Assembly (NCBI GenBank): GCA_902773155.1
Contig: CACYDK010000105.1
Span: 1 to 12,796, forward strand
Length of the DNA stretch: 12,796 nt
Reading direction: 5' to 3'
From: an uncultured Ruminococcus sp.
Lineage (GTDB): Bacteria > Bacillota > Clostridia > Oscillospirales > Acutalibacteraceae
Below the pieces are notes generated by a model. The model ran no database searches and was not told the origin of the DNA. It saw nothing but the letters and a program-made list of their open reading frames with translations. Position numbers and translations under genes: made by a program. Positions 1 through 6,708 of this stretch are shown here, piece by piece. Position 1 is the stretch's first letter. Each line of letters opens with the position of its first letter.

Positions 1-1104
1 AAGCGGGGTTACGTCGAGGAGGAGAAGTCCGTCGACCTCGCCGCCTAAAACGCCGGCCTGGATAGCCGCGCCGATAGCTACGCACTCGTCCGGGTTGATG
101 CCCTTGAAGGGATCCTTGCCGATGAGCTTTTTAACGGCCTCCTGAACGGCCGGGATCCTGGAGGAACCGCCGACCATGAGAACCTTGTCGATCTCGCTGA
201 TCTGTAAGCCGGAGTCGGAGAGAGCGGAACGAACCGGGCCCATCGTGGCCTCTACGAGGTCGGCTGTGAGCTCGTCGAACTTAGCTCTTGTGAGGGTGAG
301 GTCCATATGCTTGGGGCCTGTAGCGTCGGCTGTGATGAAGGGCAGGTTTATAGCTGTGGAGGTTACTCCGGAAAGCTCGATCTTGGCCTTTTCGGCAGCG
401 TCCTTGAGTCTCTGCATAGCCATTTTATCTGTGCTGAGATCAACGCCGTCGGAGGTCTTGAACTGGGCTACCATCCAGTCGATTATCCTCTTGTCGAAGT
501 CGTCGCCGCCGAGACGGTTGTTACCGGCTGTGGCGAGAACCTCCTGAACTCCGTCGCCCATCTCGATGATACTTACGTCGAATGTACCGCCGCCGAGGTC
601 ATATACCATTACCTTCTGGTCGTTCTCCTTGTCTACGCCGTAGGAAAGCGCCGCGGCTGTGGGCTCGTTGATGATTCTTTTAACGTCGAGTCCGGCGATC
701 TTACCGGCGTCCTTTGTCGCCTGACGCTGAGCGTCTGTGAAGTAAGCCGGAACAGTGATGACCGCCTGAGTCACCTTTTCGCCGAGATAAGCCTCGGCGT
801 CGCTCTTGAGCTTCTGGAGAACCATCGCGGAAATCTCCTGGGGAGTATAGTTCTTTCCGTCGATAGAAACCTTGTAAGCCGAGCCCATCTCTCTCTTGAT
901 AGAGGAAACTGTTCTGTCGGGGTTTGTGATAGCCTGGCGTTTAGCGACCTGGCCTACCATTCTCTCGCCGTCCTTTGAAAAAGCGACTACGGACGGAGTA
1001 GTTCTTGCACCCTCTGCGTTTGCGATTACTACCGGCTCGCCGCCTTCGATTACTGCTACGCAGGAGTTTGTTGTACCTAAATCAATACCAATTGTCTTTG
1101 CCAT
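1..1104 (-). CDS. dnaK: Chaperone DnaK (Hsp70), C-terminal part missing at window edge
   Basis: ATP-driven Hsp70 chaperone of the cytoplasm, working with DnaJ and the exchange factor GrpE. The 368 codons present cover the nucleotide-binding domain and stop in the interdomain linker; the substrate-binding domain lies outside the window. Visible motifs are the first phosphate loop GIDLGTTNS (residues 6-14), the second phosphate motif [10 protein letters not shown] (169-178) and the adenosine motif [10 protein letters not shown] (311-320). Between about residues 70 and 90 the protein lacks the roughly 24-residue insertion of Gram-negative DnaK, so it is the Gram-positive type. The linker reads [12 protein letters not shown] where many homologues have [12 protein letters not shown]. 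The ATG at 1104-1102 follows a GGAGG site at 1111-1116. It lies 123 bp after grpE, with no second CIRCE in the gap, so it probably depends on the hrcA promoter. Confidence 0.97.
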   Translation of the reverse strand, partial: MAKTIGIDLGTTNSCVAVIEGGEPVVIANAEGARTTPSVVAFSKDGERMVGQVAKRQAITNPDRTVSSIKREMGSAYKVSIDGKNYTPQEISAMVLQKLKSDAEAYLGEKVTQAVITVPAYFTDAQRQATKDAGKIAGLDVKRIINEPTAAALSYGVDKENDQKVMVYDLGGGTFDVSIIEMGDGVQEVLATAGNNRLGGDDFDKRIIDWMVAQFKTSDGVDLSTDKMAMQRLKDAAEKAKIELSGVTSTAINLPFITADATGPKHMDLTLTRAKFDELTADLVEATMGPVRSALSDSGLQISEIDKVLMVGGSSRIPAVQEAVKKLIGKDPFKGINPDECVAIGAAIQAGVLGGEVDGLLLLDVTPL

Positions 1105-1227
1105 AATGATACCTCCATAATATACATCTGATATTTATCCGCTTAAGGCTGTTTGTCGGAGCCTGTCTGAAAGGGCGGAAATGTCAATATACTAAATTAT
1201 TTTGCTTTTTATTCGGGGAAAAACGGC

Positions 1228-1782
1228 CTAGTCGCAGTTAGCGACCTGAACCATCGCGTGGCGGATGATCTTATCGCCGAGTTTGTAGCCCTTTTGATAT
1301 ACTGCCGAGATCTTGTTCTCGCCGAACTCCTCGCTCTCGATCTTACCGATCGCGTTGTGGAGCTGAGGGTCAAAATCGTCGCCGACCTCGCAGAACGCCT
1401 CGACCTTAAGCTTGTCGAACGAGGCCTTAAGCTGGTTTCCGATAAGCTCTATGCCCTTTTTGAACTCGTCCGGAGCGTCGCCGAGGTTCTGCATAGCCAT
1501 CGCAACGCTGTCGGCCACGGGCAGAAGCTCCTCGACCGCCTTCGCGGTGGCGTCGTCGTAGATGCCGAGCTTTTCGGACGCGGTGCGCTTGCGGTAGTTG
1601 TCATACTCCGCCGCGAGCCTCATTCTTCTGTCCTTTTCGTCCTCGAGAAGCTTTTCGGTCTCCTTAAGCTTTTCGGACGTTTTGTCCTTTTTGGTCTTTT
1701 TCTTTTCGGCTTTCTTTTCGTTTTCGGGCTCGTTTACGGCCTCTTCCTCGGGGGTCTGAGCCTCTTTAATCTCTTCGCTCAT
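1228..1782 (-). CDS. grpE: GrpE, nucleotide exchange factor for DnaK
   Basis: Cytoplasmic cochaperone that dimerises and releases ADP from DnaK. The protein has 184 residues, normal for the family. Residues 1-45 are highly charged (Glu/Lys) and probably disordered, followed by a long coiled-coil helix (about 40-100). The C-terminal beta domain carries the family pattern: DDFDPQLHNAI (135-145) and YQKGYKLGDKIIRHAMVQVA (162-181, with RHA where RPA is usual). The ATG at 1782-1780 lies four bases after the hrcA stop, and an AGAAAGG ribosome site sits inside the hrcA end, so the two are probably translationally coupled. It is the second gene of the hrcA-grpE-dnaK operon. Confidence 0.96.
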   Translation of the reverse strand: MSEEIKEAQTPEEEAVNEPENEKKAEKKKTKKDKTSEKLKETEKLLEDEKDRRMRLAAEYDNYRKRTASEKLGIYDDATAKAVEELLPVADSVAMAMQNLGDAPDEFKKGIELIGNQLKASFDKLKVEAFCEVGDDFDPQLHNAIGKIESEEFGENKISAVYQKGYKLGDKIIRHAMVQVANCD

Positions 1783-1786
1783 TTTT

Positions 1787-2821
1787 TCATCGCCTTTCTG
1801 TAACTAATTCTTCGATCAGCTCTCCTACTACCTTTGAGGTGTACTCGATCACCGGAACTATCTTGGGGTAATCGCATCTCAGCGGTGAAAGCAGAGCGAG
1901 CGCTCCGGCGGTCTCGCCGTAGATAGTGTAGCGCGACGTTATAAGCGCGCTTTGCCGAAGCTCGGGCGCCGGATTTTCGGCGCCTATATAGATGTTAGTG
2001 CCTTCCGGCACATCGGTGAGCAATTTTTCTCTCCTGCTGTTATCCGATAGAAGCTCGAGCATCGCGCGGGCGTAGATCGGACTTAAGTCGGAGTGATAAA
2101 GCAGCTTTGAGCTTCCGGCGGTGTAAACGTTGGTACCGGCGGCCTCAACGCAGGCGTTCATAACGGCTAAAAGCATATCGGGCATCAAAAGCCCCAGCTC
2201 GCCGAACGAGGCGGCGAAGCTCTGGGCAAAGGCTCTGTTTACAAAGGAGAGCGGCTGTCCCATCAGCTTTTCGTTAAGAGCGCGGTCGAACACGTTGAGC
2301 ATCTCCGGGGTGATGTTGAAATCACAGCGGAAAAGCCTGCTTTTTACCATTCCCGACGAGGTTATGAGCACGACCATCGAGGTGTTCCGTCCGGTCTGCA
2401 CAAAGCGGAGCCGGTGAACGCGGGCGTCCTCTCCGGAGGGAGTCGACGCCAGAGCCGCTGTATCGCTCAGCTCGCTGAGAGTAGCGGCCGCGGTCTTTAG
2501 AATCTCCTCGGGAGCCTCGCACGAGGACGAAAGCCGCGAGTCGATGTAGTTTCGCACACGCGCGTCGGCGGTTTTCGGCTCCATTAGGTTTTCCACATAG
2601 TACCGCCATCCGAGCTCCGTCGGGATCCTTCCGGCCGAGGTGTGCGGCTGAAAAAGGAAGCCCTTGGCCGTTAGGTCTGCAAGCTCGTTGCGGATAGTGG
2701 CGGAGCTTACGTTGAGCTCCTCGGTGTCCATAAGCGATTTTGAGCCTATCGGCTCGCCCGTCGCGATATAGTTCTCAATAACAGCGGCGAGTATCTTCTG
2801 TTTACGCAGAGCAATATTCAT
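1787..2821 (-). CDS. hrcA: Heat-inducible transcription repressor HrcA
   Basis: Repressor that binds CIRCE operators and controls class I heat-shock genes; in known systems its active form depends on GroEL. With the ATG at 2821-2819 the product is 344 residues, typical for HrcA. The N-terminal winged helix is clear: RKQKILAAVIENYI (6-19), then SSATIRNELADL (39-50) and HTSAGRIPT (60-68). The remainder fits the GAF-like and dimerisation part of the family. An upstream in-frame GTG at 2860 is rejected as start because it lies inside the CIRCE operator; the chosen ATG has an AGAGGCGGG ribosome site just upstream. As first gene of the operon with CIRCE in its leader, it is autoregulated. Confidence 0.96.
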   Translation of the reverse strand: MNIALRKQKILAAVIENYIATGEPIGSKSLMDTEELNVSSATIRNELADLTAKGFLFQPHTSAGRIPTELGWRYYVENLMEPKTADARVRNYIDSRLSSSCEAPEEILKTAAATLSELSDTAALASTPSGEDARVHRLRFVQTGRNTSMVVLITSSGMVKSRLFRCDFNITPEMLNVFDRALNEKLMGQPLSFVNRAFAQSFAASFGELGLLMPDMLLAVMNACVEAAGTNVYTAGSSKLLYHSDLSPIYARAMLELLSDNSRREKLLTDVPEGTNIYIGAENPAPELRQSALITSRYTIYGETAGALALLSPLRCDYPKIVPVIEYTSKVVGELIEELVTERR

Positions 2822-2853
2822 TATTCCCGCCTCTAGGTGAACTGTTTTAGAAA

Positions 2854-2880
2854 TTAGCACTCTCGGTGTTAGAGTGCTAA
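2854..2880. promoter_or_regulatory. CIRCE operator (HrcA binding site)
   Basis: Perfect consensus inverted repeat: TTAGCACTC (2854-2862), nine-base spacer, GAGTGCTAA (2872-2880). It lies between the hrcA promoter and its ribosome site, where bound HrcA would block transcription of hrcA-grpE-dnaK. Confidence 0.98.
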
Positions 2881-2893
2881 TCCTTACATTTAT

Positions 2894-2922
2894 AATTTAG
2901 CATTAAAGTCAGTAAAAGTCAA
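2894..2922 (-). promoter_or_regulatory. Sigma-A type promoter of the hrcA operon
   Basis: On the minus strand, -35 TTGACT (2922-2917), a 17-base spacer, and -10 TAAATT (2899-2894). Transcription would start about 7 bases on, near 2887, just before CIRCE. The -35 is strong and the -10 matches four of six positions; the placement next to CIRCE supports the call. Confidence 0.8.
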
Positions 2923-2989
2923 GAGTATTTTTGATTTTTTTCTTTTACGGCTATAAACAAAACATAAATTGTGTTAATATTTAGCTGTA

Positions 2990-3043
2990 CCCCTTTTTAA
3001 AGGGGTGCGAATTGTTGCGAGCGCAGTGAGCCAATTCGCGGGG
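2990..3043. repeat. Nested inverted repeats ahead of a small membrane-protein gene
   Basis: A 16-bp palindrome CCCCTTTTTAAAGGGG (2990-3005) is followed one base later by GCGAATTG (3007-3014), a 17-base loop, and its exact complement CAATTCGC (3032-3039), then GGGG (3040-3043). The CCCC arm can pair either with the near GGGG or with the far one, so two alternative folds are possible. The location is the divergent hrcA/small membrane gene region. It may be a dispersed palindromic repeat or a leader RNA structure; no T-run follows, so it is not a normal terminator. Confidence 0.7.
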
Positions 3044-3114
3044 ATCGTGTAGCGAAGCGGTCTCACAGATTAACTTTATCTCATTGCTTTAAATACTAAT
3101 ACGGAGGTGCGGCT

Positions 3115-3378
3115 ATGGGCTTTACCGATATACTTTATCTTATACTTTGGGCGGGACTCGCGATCTATATGTTCTTTTCGGCTCATAAAATCAGCCCCAT
3201 ACTATATATAGCCGGAGTTTTCTTTACGTTTATGTTCGCGTGGTACCTGATAAACGGGCTTATTCCGGAAAATCTCATGGACGGCGTCCCGGGACTTGTT
3301 TTTAAAATAATCTGCGGTTGCTTTCTTGCTGTATTTTTTCTGTTCTACTACCTTAATAAAAGAAAAAACAAGTCCTGA
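3115..3378 (+). CDS. Small membrane protein of unknown function (87 aa)
   Basis: I do not recognise this protein. It is very hydrophobic, with three likely membrane segments at about residues 4-20, 28-46 and 61-80, and ends in a basic cytoplasm-type tail (NKRKNKS). There is no signal peptide cleavage motif and no cysteine pair or catalytic motif. The ATG follows a good GGAGGTG ribosome site at 3103-3109, and the membrane-protein composition supports a real gene. It is divergent from hrcA and lies 146 bp before rpsT on the same strand. Its promoter is unclear: a TGTTAATAT extended -10-like sequence at 2972-2980 has no good -35. I see no terminator after it. Confidence 0.75.
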   Translation: MGFTDILYLILWAGLAIYMFFSAHKISPILYIAGVFFTFMFAWYLINGLIPENLMDGVPGLVFKIICGCFLAVFFLFYYLNKRKNKS

Positions 3379-3449
3379 TACTATATATTGTGCCCGAATG
3401 GATCGGCTATACTATTTTGCGGTAAAATAAAAAAAATTAAAGAAAAGGC

Positions 3450-3478
3450 TTGCATTTTTCGATAAATAATGGTATTAT
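3450..3478 (+). promoter_or_regulatory. Sigma-A type promoter of rpsT
   Basis: -35 TTGCAT (3450-3455), a 17-base spacer, and -10 TATTAT (3473-3478) preceded by TGG, an extended -10. The A-rich run upstream (3424-3446) could act as an UP-like element. The leader to the rpsT start is about 40 bases. Confidence 0.8.
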
Positions 3479-3524
3479 CTTATGTACGTGACTAAGATAT
3501 TTACTAATTTAAGGAGGTGCGACA

Positions 3525-3785
3525 ATGCCTAACATTAAATCAGCTAAGAAGCGTGTTAAGGTTATCGCTAAAAAGACAGCTCAGAACAAGGAAACTAAAT
3601 CCGCCCTTAAGACTGCTATTAAGAAAGCGTACATCGCTGTTGAGAATAACGCTGACAACAAGGCTGAGGCAGTTAGCTTTGCTGTAAAGAAGATTGACCA
3701 GGCCGCGGCTAAGGGAATCCTTCACAAGAATAAAGCAGCAAGAAGCAAGTCAAATCTCGCAAAGCGTCTTAACGCTTCCGCATAA
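3525..3785 (+). CDS. rpsT: 30S ribosomal protein S20
   Basis: Binds 16S rRNA at the body of the small subunit early in assembly. The 86 residues are the usual family length. The start [11 protein letters not shown] is diagnostic; the whole protein is Lys/Ala-rich helices with few hydrophobic or acidic clusters, including [11 protein letters not shown] (26-36) and [16 protein letters not shown] (67-82). An AAGGAGGTG ribosome site at 3511-3518 sits six bases before the ATG. Codon choice is narrow (AAG, GCT, GTT preferred), as expected of a highly expressed gene. It has its own promoter and terminator, so it is a single-gene unit. It points toward oriC, against the expected direction of the left replication fork. 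Confidence 0.98.
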   Translation: MPNIKSAKKRVKVIAKKTAQNKETKSALKTAIKKAYIAVENNADNKAEAVSFAVKKIDQAAAKGILHKNKAARSKSNLAKRLNASA

Positions 3786-3804
3786 TTTAGTTTAACCTTA
3801 AAAG

Positions 3805-3838
3805 TAAAAAGCGCGTGCCTTGCGGTACGCGTTTTTTT
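3805..3838 (+). terminator. Intrinsic terminator of rpsT
   Basis: A-run, stem CGCGTGCC (3812-3819), loop TTGC, stem GGTACGCG (3824-3831; one G-U pair), then seven T (3832-3838). It begins about 20 bases after the rpsT stop. Confidence 0.92.
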
Positions 3839-3866
3839 ATGCCCTGCTCACTTGGTTTGGTATGAA

Positions 3867-3907
3867 TTTACGAAAAAATATCGATATAATGTTGACTTTT
3901 TCGTAAA
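3867..3907. repeat. 11-bp inverted repeat overlapping a promoter
   Basis: TTTACGAAAAA (3867-3877) and its exact complement TTTTTCGTAAA (3897-3907), 19 bases apart. The right arm begins at the last base of the TTGACT -35 box and covers the promoter spacer, so a protein bound here could control the 50-residue membrane gene. A structural role is also possible. Confidence 0.7.
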
Positions 3908-3922
3908 AACTGTTATTATAAT
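3892..3922 (+). promoter_or_regulatory. Candidate promoter of the 50-aa membrane protein gene
   Basis: -35 TTGACT (3892-3897) with either -10 TATTAT (3914-3919, 16-base spacer) or TATAAT (3917-3922, 19-base spacer). The sequence supports a promoter here but does not decide the exact -10. Confidence 0.65.
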
Positions 3923-3953
3923 TATAGATAATAAATTACCGGGAGGTCTAATT

Positions 3954-4106
3954 ATGCAGAAAAAATCTAAACTCGGCTTGATCATAGGTATCATTTCGTT
4001 TGTAGCCGCGGTCACAGCCGCCCTCACAGCGTTTCTTATTGTTAAAGATAAAAAGAAAAAGGACGACGAGGAGCTTATGGAATACCTCGATTGCTCAATA
4101 GAGTAA
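3954..4106 (+). CDS. Single-pass small membrane protein (50 aa), unknown function
   Basis: I do not recognise this protein. From the ATG at 3954 it has a short basic head (MQKKSK), one membrane segment at about residues 8-30 rich in Ile, Val and Ala, a strongly basic run (KDKKKK, 31-36), then an acidic tail (DDEELMEYLD). The layout is that of a short membrane anchor with a charged tail; orientation is uncertain, as both flanks of the membrane segment are basic. The reading frame is open from 3852, but the GGGAGGT ribosome site at 3941-3947 selects 3954. It has its own candidate promoter and ends before a strong terminator, so it is a one-gene unit. Confidence 0.72.
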   Translation: MQKKSKLGLIIGIISFVAAVTAALTAFLIVKDKKKKDDEELMEYLDCSIE

Positions 4107-4133
4107 TTGAGAAATACGCTTGAAAAATAATTT

Positions 4134-4182
4134 TCGGGCAGATGAGTTGATGTGATGGTCAACTTATCTGCCCGATTTTTTT
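4134..4182 (+). terminator. Strong terminator between the 50-aa gene and jag, possibly two-way
   Basis: 17-base arm TCGGGCAGATGAGTTGA (4134-4150), 8-base loop, and matching arm 4159-4175 with one G-U pair, then seven T (4176-4182). On the minus strand the same stem is followed by AAATTATTTTTC, so it may also end the jag operon, less efficiently. Confidence 0.93.
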
Positions 4183-4220
4183 GTTTAAGAATCTTTAATA
4201 TCCGCAGTTCGGCGGCGCGG

Positions 4221-5009
4221 TCAGTCTGTATTCGTTATTCTTCCGTACAGGCCGCCGCCGTTGCTCTCATCAATAGGCTTGCGGTCGGGATTCGGAGCCG
4301 GACGCTTGCTGTAGCCGTCGCCGCGGCCTCGGCGATTGTAGCCGCCGGAGCGTCCGCCCTTGGAGTATCTTCTGCGCTCCTTCGGGTCGGGTCCGATCAC
4401 TACGTGTCTTGAAGAGCCCTCGCCCTCGCTCCAGGAGATAGCTCCTCTTACGTTCTGGACTGAGGTGTGGATTATTCTTCTCTCGTAGGGGTTCATCGGC
4501 TCGAGAGAGGATTTTTTACCGGTTTTGATCGCCTTAAAGGCGAGCTTTCTGCCGAGGATTTCGAGAGTCTTTTCTCTTTTTTCGCGGTAGTTGCCGGTGT
4601 TTACAGTGATCTTGAAATAGCTGTTGTCAACGTGATTAGCAACCAGGCTTGTGAGATACTGCAGAGCGTCGAGTGTCTCTCCTCTGCGGCCGATTATGTA
4701 GCCTACGTCGTCGCCCTCGATGTTGAATACGGCGTTATCCTCGTTTTTCTCGACCTCAACCGTGATATTTGTGAGATTCATAGCGGCGATAACGTCTTTT
4801 AAGAAGGTCTCGGCTGCGTCGCCGGGAGTCTCCTTAACGATAACCTTTACCTTGGCTTCCTTGCCTCCGAAAAGACCGAGAACCTTTTTTTCGGGTCTCT
4901 GGATAAGCTCAAATTCTACTTCATCATCCTCACCCAGGCCGAGCTGCGCCTTGGCGTCCGCGAGAGCCTCTAATTCGGTCTCGCCTGTTCCTATAACTTC
5001 TTTGATCAT
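4221..5009 (-). CDS. jag: Jag/KhpB RNA-binding protein (Jag-N, KH, R3H) with Arg/Gly tail
   Basis: KH/R3H RNA-binding protein; homologues (KhpB/EloR) pair with KhpA and affect cell elongation and division, and the gene accompanies yidC in many Gram-positives. Domains: Jag-N (about 1-55, with KKVLGLFGGKEAKV), KH (about 64-140, GRRGET loop at 107-112) and R3H (about 145-207, with R177-x3-H181 in RRIIH). After the R3H domain there is an extra tail of about 55 residues rich in Arg, Gly, Tyr and Pro (RGG-like, 212-235), longer than in the roughly 208-residue Bacillus protein. The start has an AGAGG site at 5016-5020. It lies 57 bp after yidC and appears to be the last gene of the operon: the terminator follows, with no mnmE. 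Confidence 0.93.
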   Translation of the reverse strand: MIKEVIGTGETELEALADAKAQLGLGEDDEVEFELIQRPEKKVLGLFGGKEAKVKVIVKETPGDAAETFLKDVIAAMNLTNITVEVEKNEDNAVFNIEGDDVGYIIGRRGETLDALQYLTSLVANHVDNSYFKITVNTGNYREKREKTLEILGRKLAFKAIKTGKKSSLEPMNPYERRIIHTSVQNVRGAISWSEGEGSSRHVVIGPDPKERRRYSKGGRSGGYNRRGRGDGYSKRPAPNPDRKPIDESNGGGLYGRITNTD

Positions 5010-5066
5010 TATTAACCTCTTTTTATACTTTGGCGATAACGCGCGACAACTCAGCGCACAGCCGCC

Positions 5067-6035
5067 TTAATTCTTTCTGTTATCATAGACCGCGGATCTC
5101 TGCACCAAGGCTTCCTGCTTCTCGAGTAAGGCCACGTGCTGAGCCTCGCCCTTTGCGACAACAGCCGCGGGGCTATAGAGCCAGCCCATGATCAGCGACT
5201 GAACCAAAGCGAACAGCGACGAACAGATCCAGTAGAAACCTACCGCCGCGGGCACTGAATAGGAGATCCACGCTGAGAACAGCGGCATACCTATCATCAT
5301 TATAGTCATACAGCCCTTTTGGTTCTGCATGGTCTTGTTGACCTTCATCGTAACGAGCTGAGCGCCGACCGAGGTAACAAAGCAGAGGATCGGGATCAGA
5401 ATATAAACCGAAGCGAAGCCCTGAGAGTTCGGCGTCTGGAGAAGATTGAAGCCGGCAAAGTTAAAGCCGTTCATAAACATCTCGATGTTAGCGGCGTCGC
5501 CCGCGTTGGTAAAGAGCGTGGGAATAAGCTCCTTGGACTGGGACAGGGTGCTGACAAGATTGATCTCCTGATAGCCCACTCCCATAGTTCCGGGAACTGA
5601 GCCCGAAGCCACGGAGAACCCCGGTATAGTGTTGATGTAGTTTATCGCGTTCGATACTACATCGGACTGGATGTGCAGGGTATTTGTAAGCGGATAGGCC
5701 ACGCTGTAGAAGATTCCGAGCATAATGAGAAGCGGAATAATGCTTGTAAGACAACCGCCGGTGGGGCTGACGCCCTCCTTCTGGTAGAGCTTCTGCATCT
5801 CCTCGTTGGCCTTTTGCTTATTGTTAGCGTACTTTTCTCTGATCTCCTTCTGCTTTTTCTGGAGCCTGGCGTTGTTCGCCATGCTTTTTTGCTGTTTAAC
5901 AGAGAAGGGAAACAGAACAAACTTGATTATAATCGTGAAGAATATAATCGAAACTCCGAAGTTTTTGAATATAAAAAACAAACCCCAGAGCAAGTATCCG
6001 AGGATACTTCCGAAAAATCCGAATATTTGCATCAT
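5067..6035 (-). CDS. yidC: Membrane protein insertase YidC (Oxa1 family)
   Basis: Inserts membrane proteins alone or with SecYEG. The product has 322 residues with the five-segment Gram-positive layout: segment 1 about 24-45, a charged cytoplasmic coiled-coil loop 48-90 (KQQKSMANNARLQKK...), segment 2 about 95-115, an extracytoplasmic loop 116-205, then segments at about 207-230, 247-262 and 265-285. The conserved positive residue in the groove appears as Lys38 (FFTIIIKFVLFP), where Bacillus SpoIIIJ has Arg. It lacks an obvious lipoprotein cysteine near the N-terminus. The start is one of two adjacent ATGs, 2 bp after the yidD stop, with an AGGAGAGG site inside the yidD end. The basic C-terminus is short. 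Confidence 0.96.
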   Translation of the reverse strand: MMQIFGFFGSILGYLLWGLFFIFKNFGVSIIFFTIIIKFVLFPFSVKQQKSMANNARLQKKQKEIREKYANNKQKANEEMQKLYQKEGVSPTGGCLTSIIPLLIMLGIFYSVAYPLTNTLHIQSDVVSNAINYINTIPGFSVASGSVPGTMGVGYQEINLVSTLSQSKELIPTLFTNAGDAANIEMFMNGFNFAGFNLLQTPNSQGFASVYILIPILCFVTSVGAQLVTMKVNKTMQNQKGCMTIMMIGMPLFSAWISYSVPAAVGFYWICSSLFALVQSLIMGWLYSPAAVVAKGEAQHVALLEKQEALVQRSAVYDNRKN

Positions 6036-6037
6036 AA

Positions 6038-6280
6038 TTAAGAGTTACCTCTCCTGTTTTTTGGCTTTCTCTCTGGAACGGGATCGACCCCTCCCTTTGA
6101 AAAAGGATTACATCTTAAGATACGCCATACGGCGAGCAGCGTTCCCCTGAAAAATCCCCATACCTCAATCGCTTCTATGGCGTAGTTTGAGCAGGTGGGA
6201 TAATACTTGCATTTTGGCGCGGTGTTCGCGGATATATGCTTCTGGTAAAAGTGAATAAAACCGATAAGAGCCCTTTTCAT
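6038..6280 (-). CDS. yidD: Membrane protein insertion efficiency factor YidD
   Basis: Small membrane-associated protein that assists YidC-dependent insertion. Its 80 residues hold the family signature: CKYYPTCSNYAIEAI (24-38), a glycine turn near 42-46 (GFFRG), and RILRCNPFSKGGVDPVP (53-69), including the three family cysteines (24, 30, 57). The ATG overlaps the rnpA stop by four bases (ATGA), so it is translationally coupled to rnpA, and it runs almost directly into yidC. Confidence 0.96.
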   Translation of the reverse strand: MKRALIGFIHFYQKHISANTAPKCKYYPTCSNYAIEAIEVWGFFRGTLLAVWRILRCNPFSKGGVDPVPERKPKNRRGNS

Positions 6281-6612
6281 TTTATTAATCCCGCGGCCGA
6301 AAAGGCCTCGGCCATCGCTTTCCTTATTACATAGCTTTTTACATACGGAGTTTTTCCCCGGGCGACAAAGACGATATCGAAGCCCGACGGGAGCTCGTCC
6401 TTCAGCTCAAAAAAAGCGGCTCTTATAACTCTGCGGGAACGCGAACGCCTGACGGCGTTTCCGATTTTTTTGCCGGTGGTTATACCATATCGTAGGTTAT
6501 CGGATTTGTTTTTCATTATATATGTGACAAGCACGGGACTGACAAAGCTTTTTCCCCTGTTGTAGAGGCGCCTGAAATCCCTGTTGTCATTGAGAGTGAG
6601 CTTTTCGCTCAT
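6277..6612 (-). CDS. rnpA: Ribonuclease P protein component
   Basis: Protein subunit that helps the RNase P RNA cut the 5' leader from tRNA precursors. With the ATG at 6612 it has 111 residues, the usual length. It shows the N-terminal FRRLYNRGKSF (13-23), RYGITTGKKIGNAV (41-54) and the basic RNR-motif region RRSRSRRVIRA (55-65), where Ser replaces the usual Asn, then a C-terminal GFDIVFVAR strand (77-85). The frame is open to a GTG at 6657, but MSEKLTL fits the family start better, and the GTG lies inside a hairpin. The ribosome site is weak (GGGTGG), consistent with low demand compared with L34. Confidence 0.94.
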   Translation of the reverse strand: MSEKLTLNDNRDFRRLYNRGKSFVSPVLVTYIMKNKSDNLRYGITTGKKIGNAVRRSRSRRVIRAAFFELKDELPSGFDIVFVARGKTPYVKSYVIRKAMAEAFSAAGLIK

Positions 6613-6650
6613 AAAACCACCCGCGAAAAAACTGTTCTGATAAGAAATAA

Positions 6651-6671
6651 AGACCACAATAACAGTGGTCT
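6651..6671 (-). terminator. Weak terminator or attenuator hairpin between rpmH and rnpA
   Basis: On the minus strand, AGACCAC (6671-6665), a 7-base loop and GTGGTCT (6657-6651), then TTATTTC. The 7-bp stem and interrupted T-run suggest partial termination, which would lower rnpA, yidD, yidC and jag relative to rpmH. Confidence 0.55.
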
Positions 6672-6708
6672 CGATCTCCGGACTGCTATACTTGTTTGTC
6701 AGGGTATA

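Noticed and set aside
1159..1187. Separate promoter for dnaK based on a TTGACA on the minus strand at 1187-1182
   Set aside because: No acceptable -10 hexamer lies 16-18 bases downstream, and there is no CIRCE in the gap.
1258..1803. 181-residue open frame on the plus strand over grpE, and the open frames on the plus strand over dnaK
   Set aside because: They are antisense shadows of strongly conserved genes; the repetitive Leu/Phe/Val composition is the complement of charged grpE codons.
2822..2860. GTG start for hrcA at 2860
   Set aside because: It lies inside the CIRCE operator and near the transcription start; the ATG at 2821 has a proper ribosome site and family-like N-terminus.
3848..4162. 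104-residue open frame on the minus strand across the 50-aa gene
   Set aside because: It runs through a promoter, an operator-like repeat and a terminator stem, has Ser/Phe runs typical of antisense frames, and lacks a ribosome site.
6613..6657. GTG start for rnpA at 6657
   Set aside because: It would add 15 residues not typical of RnpA and lies in the stem of the intergenic hairpin; MSEKLTL at 6612 fits better.
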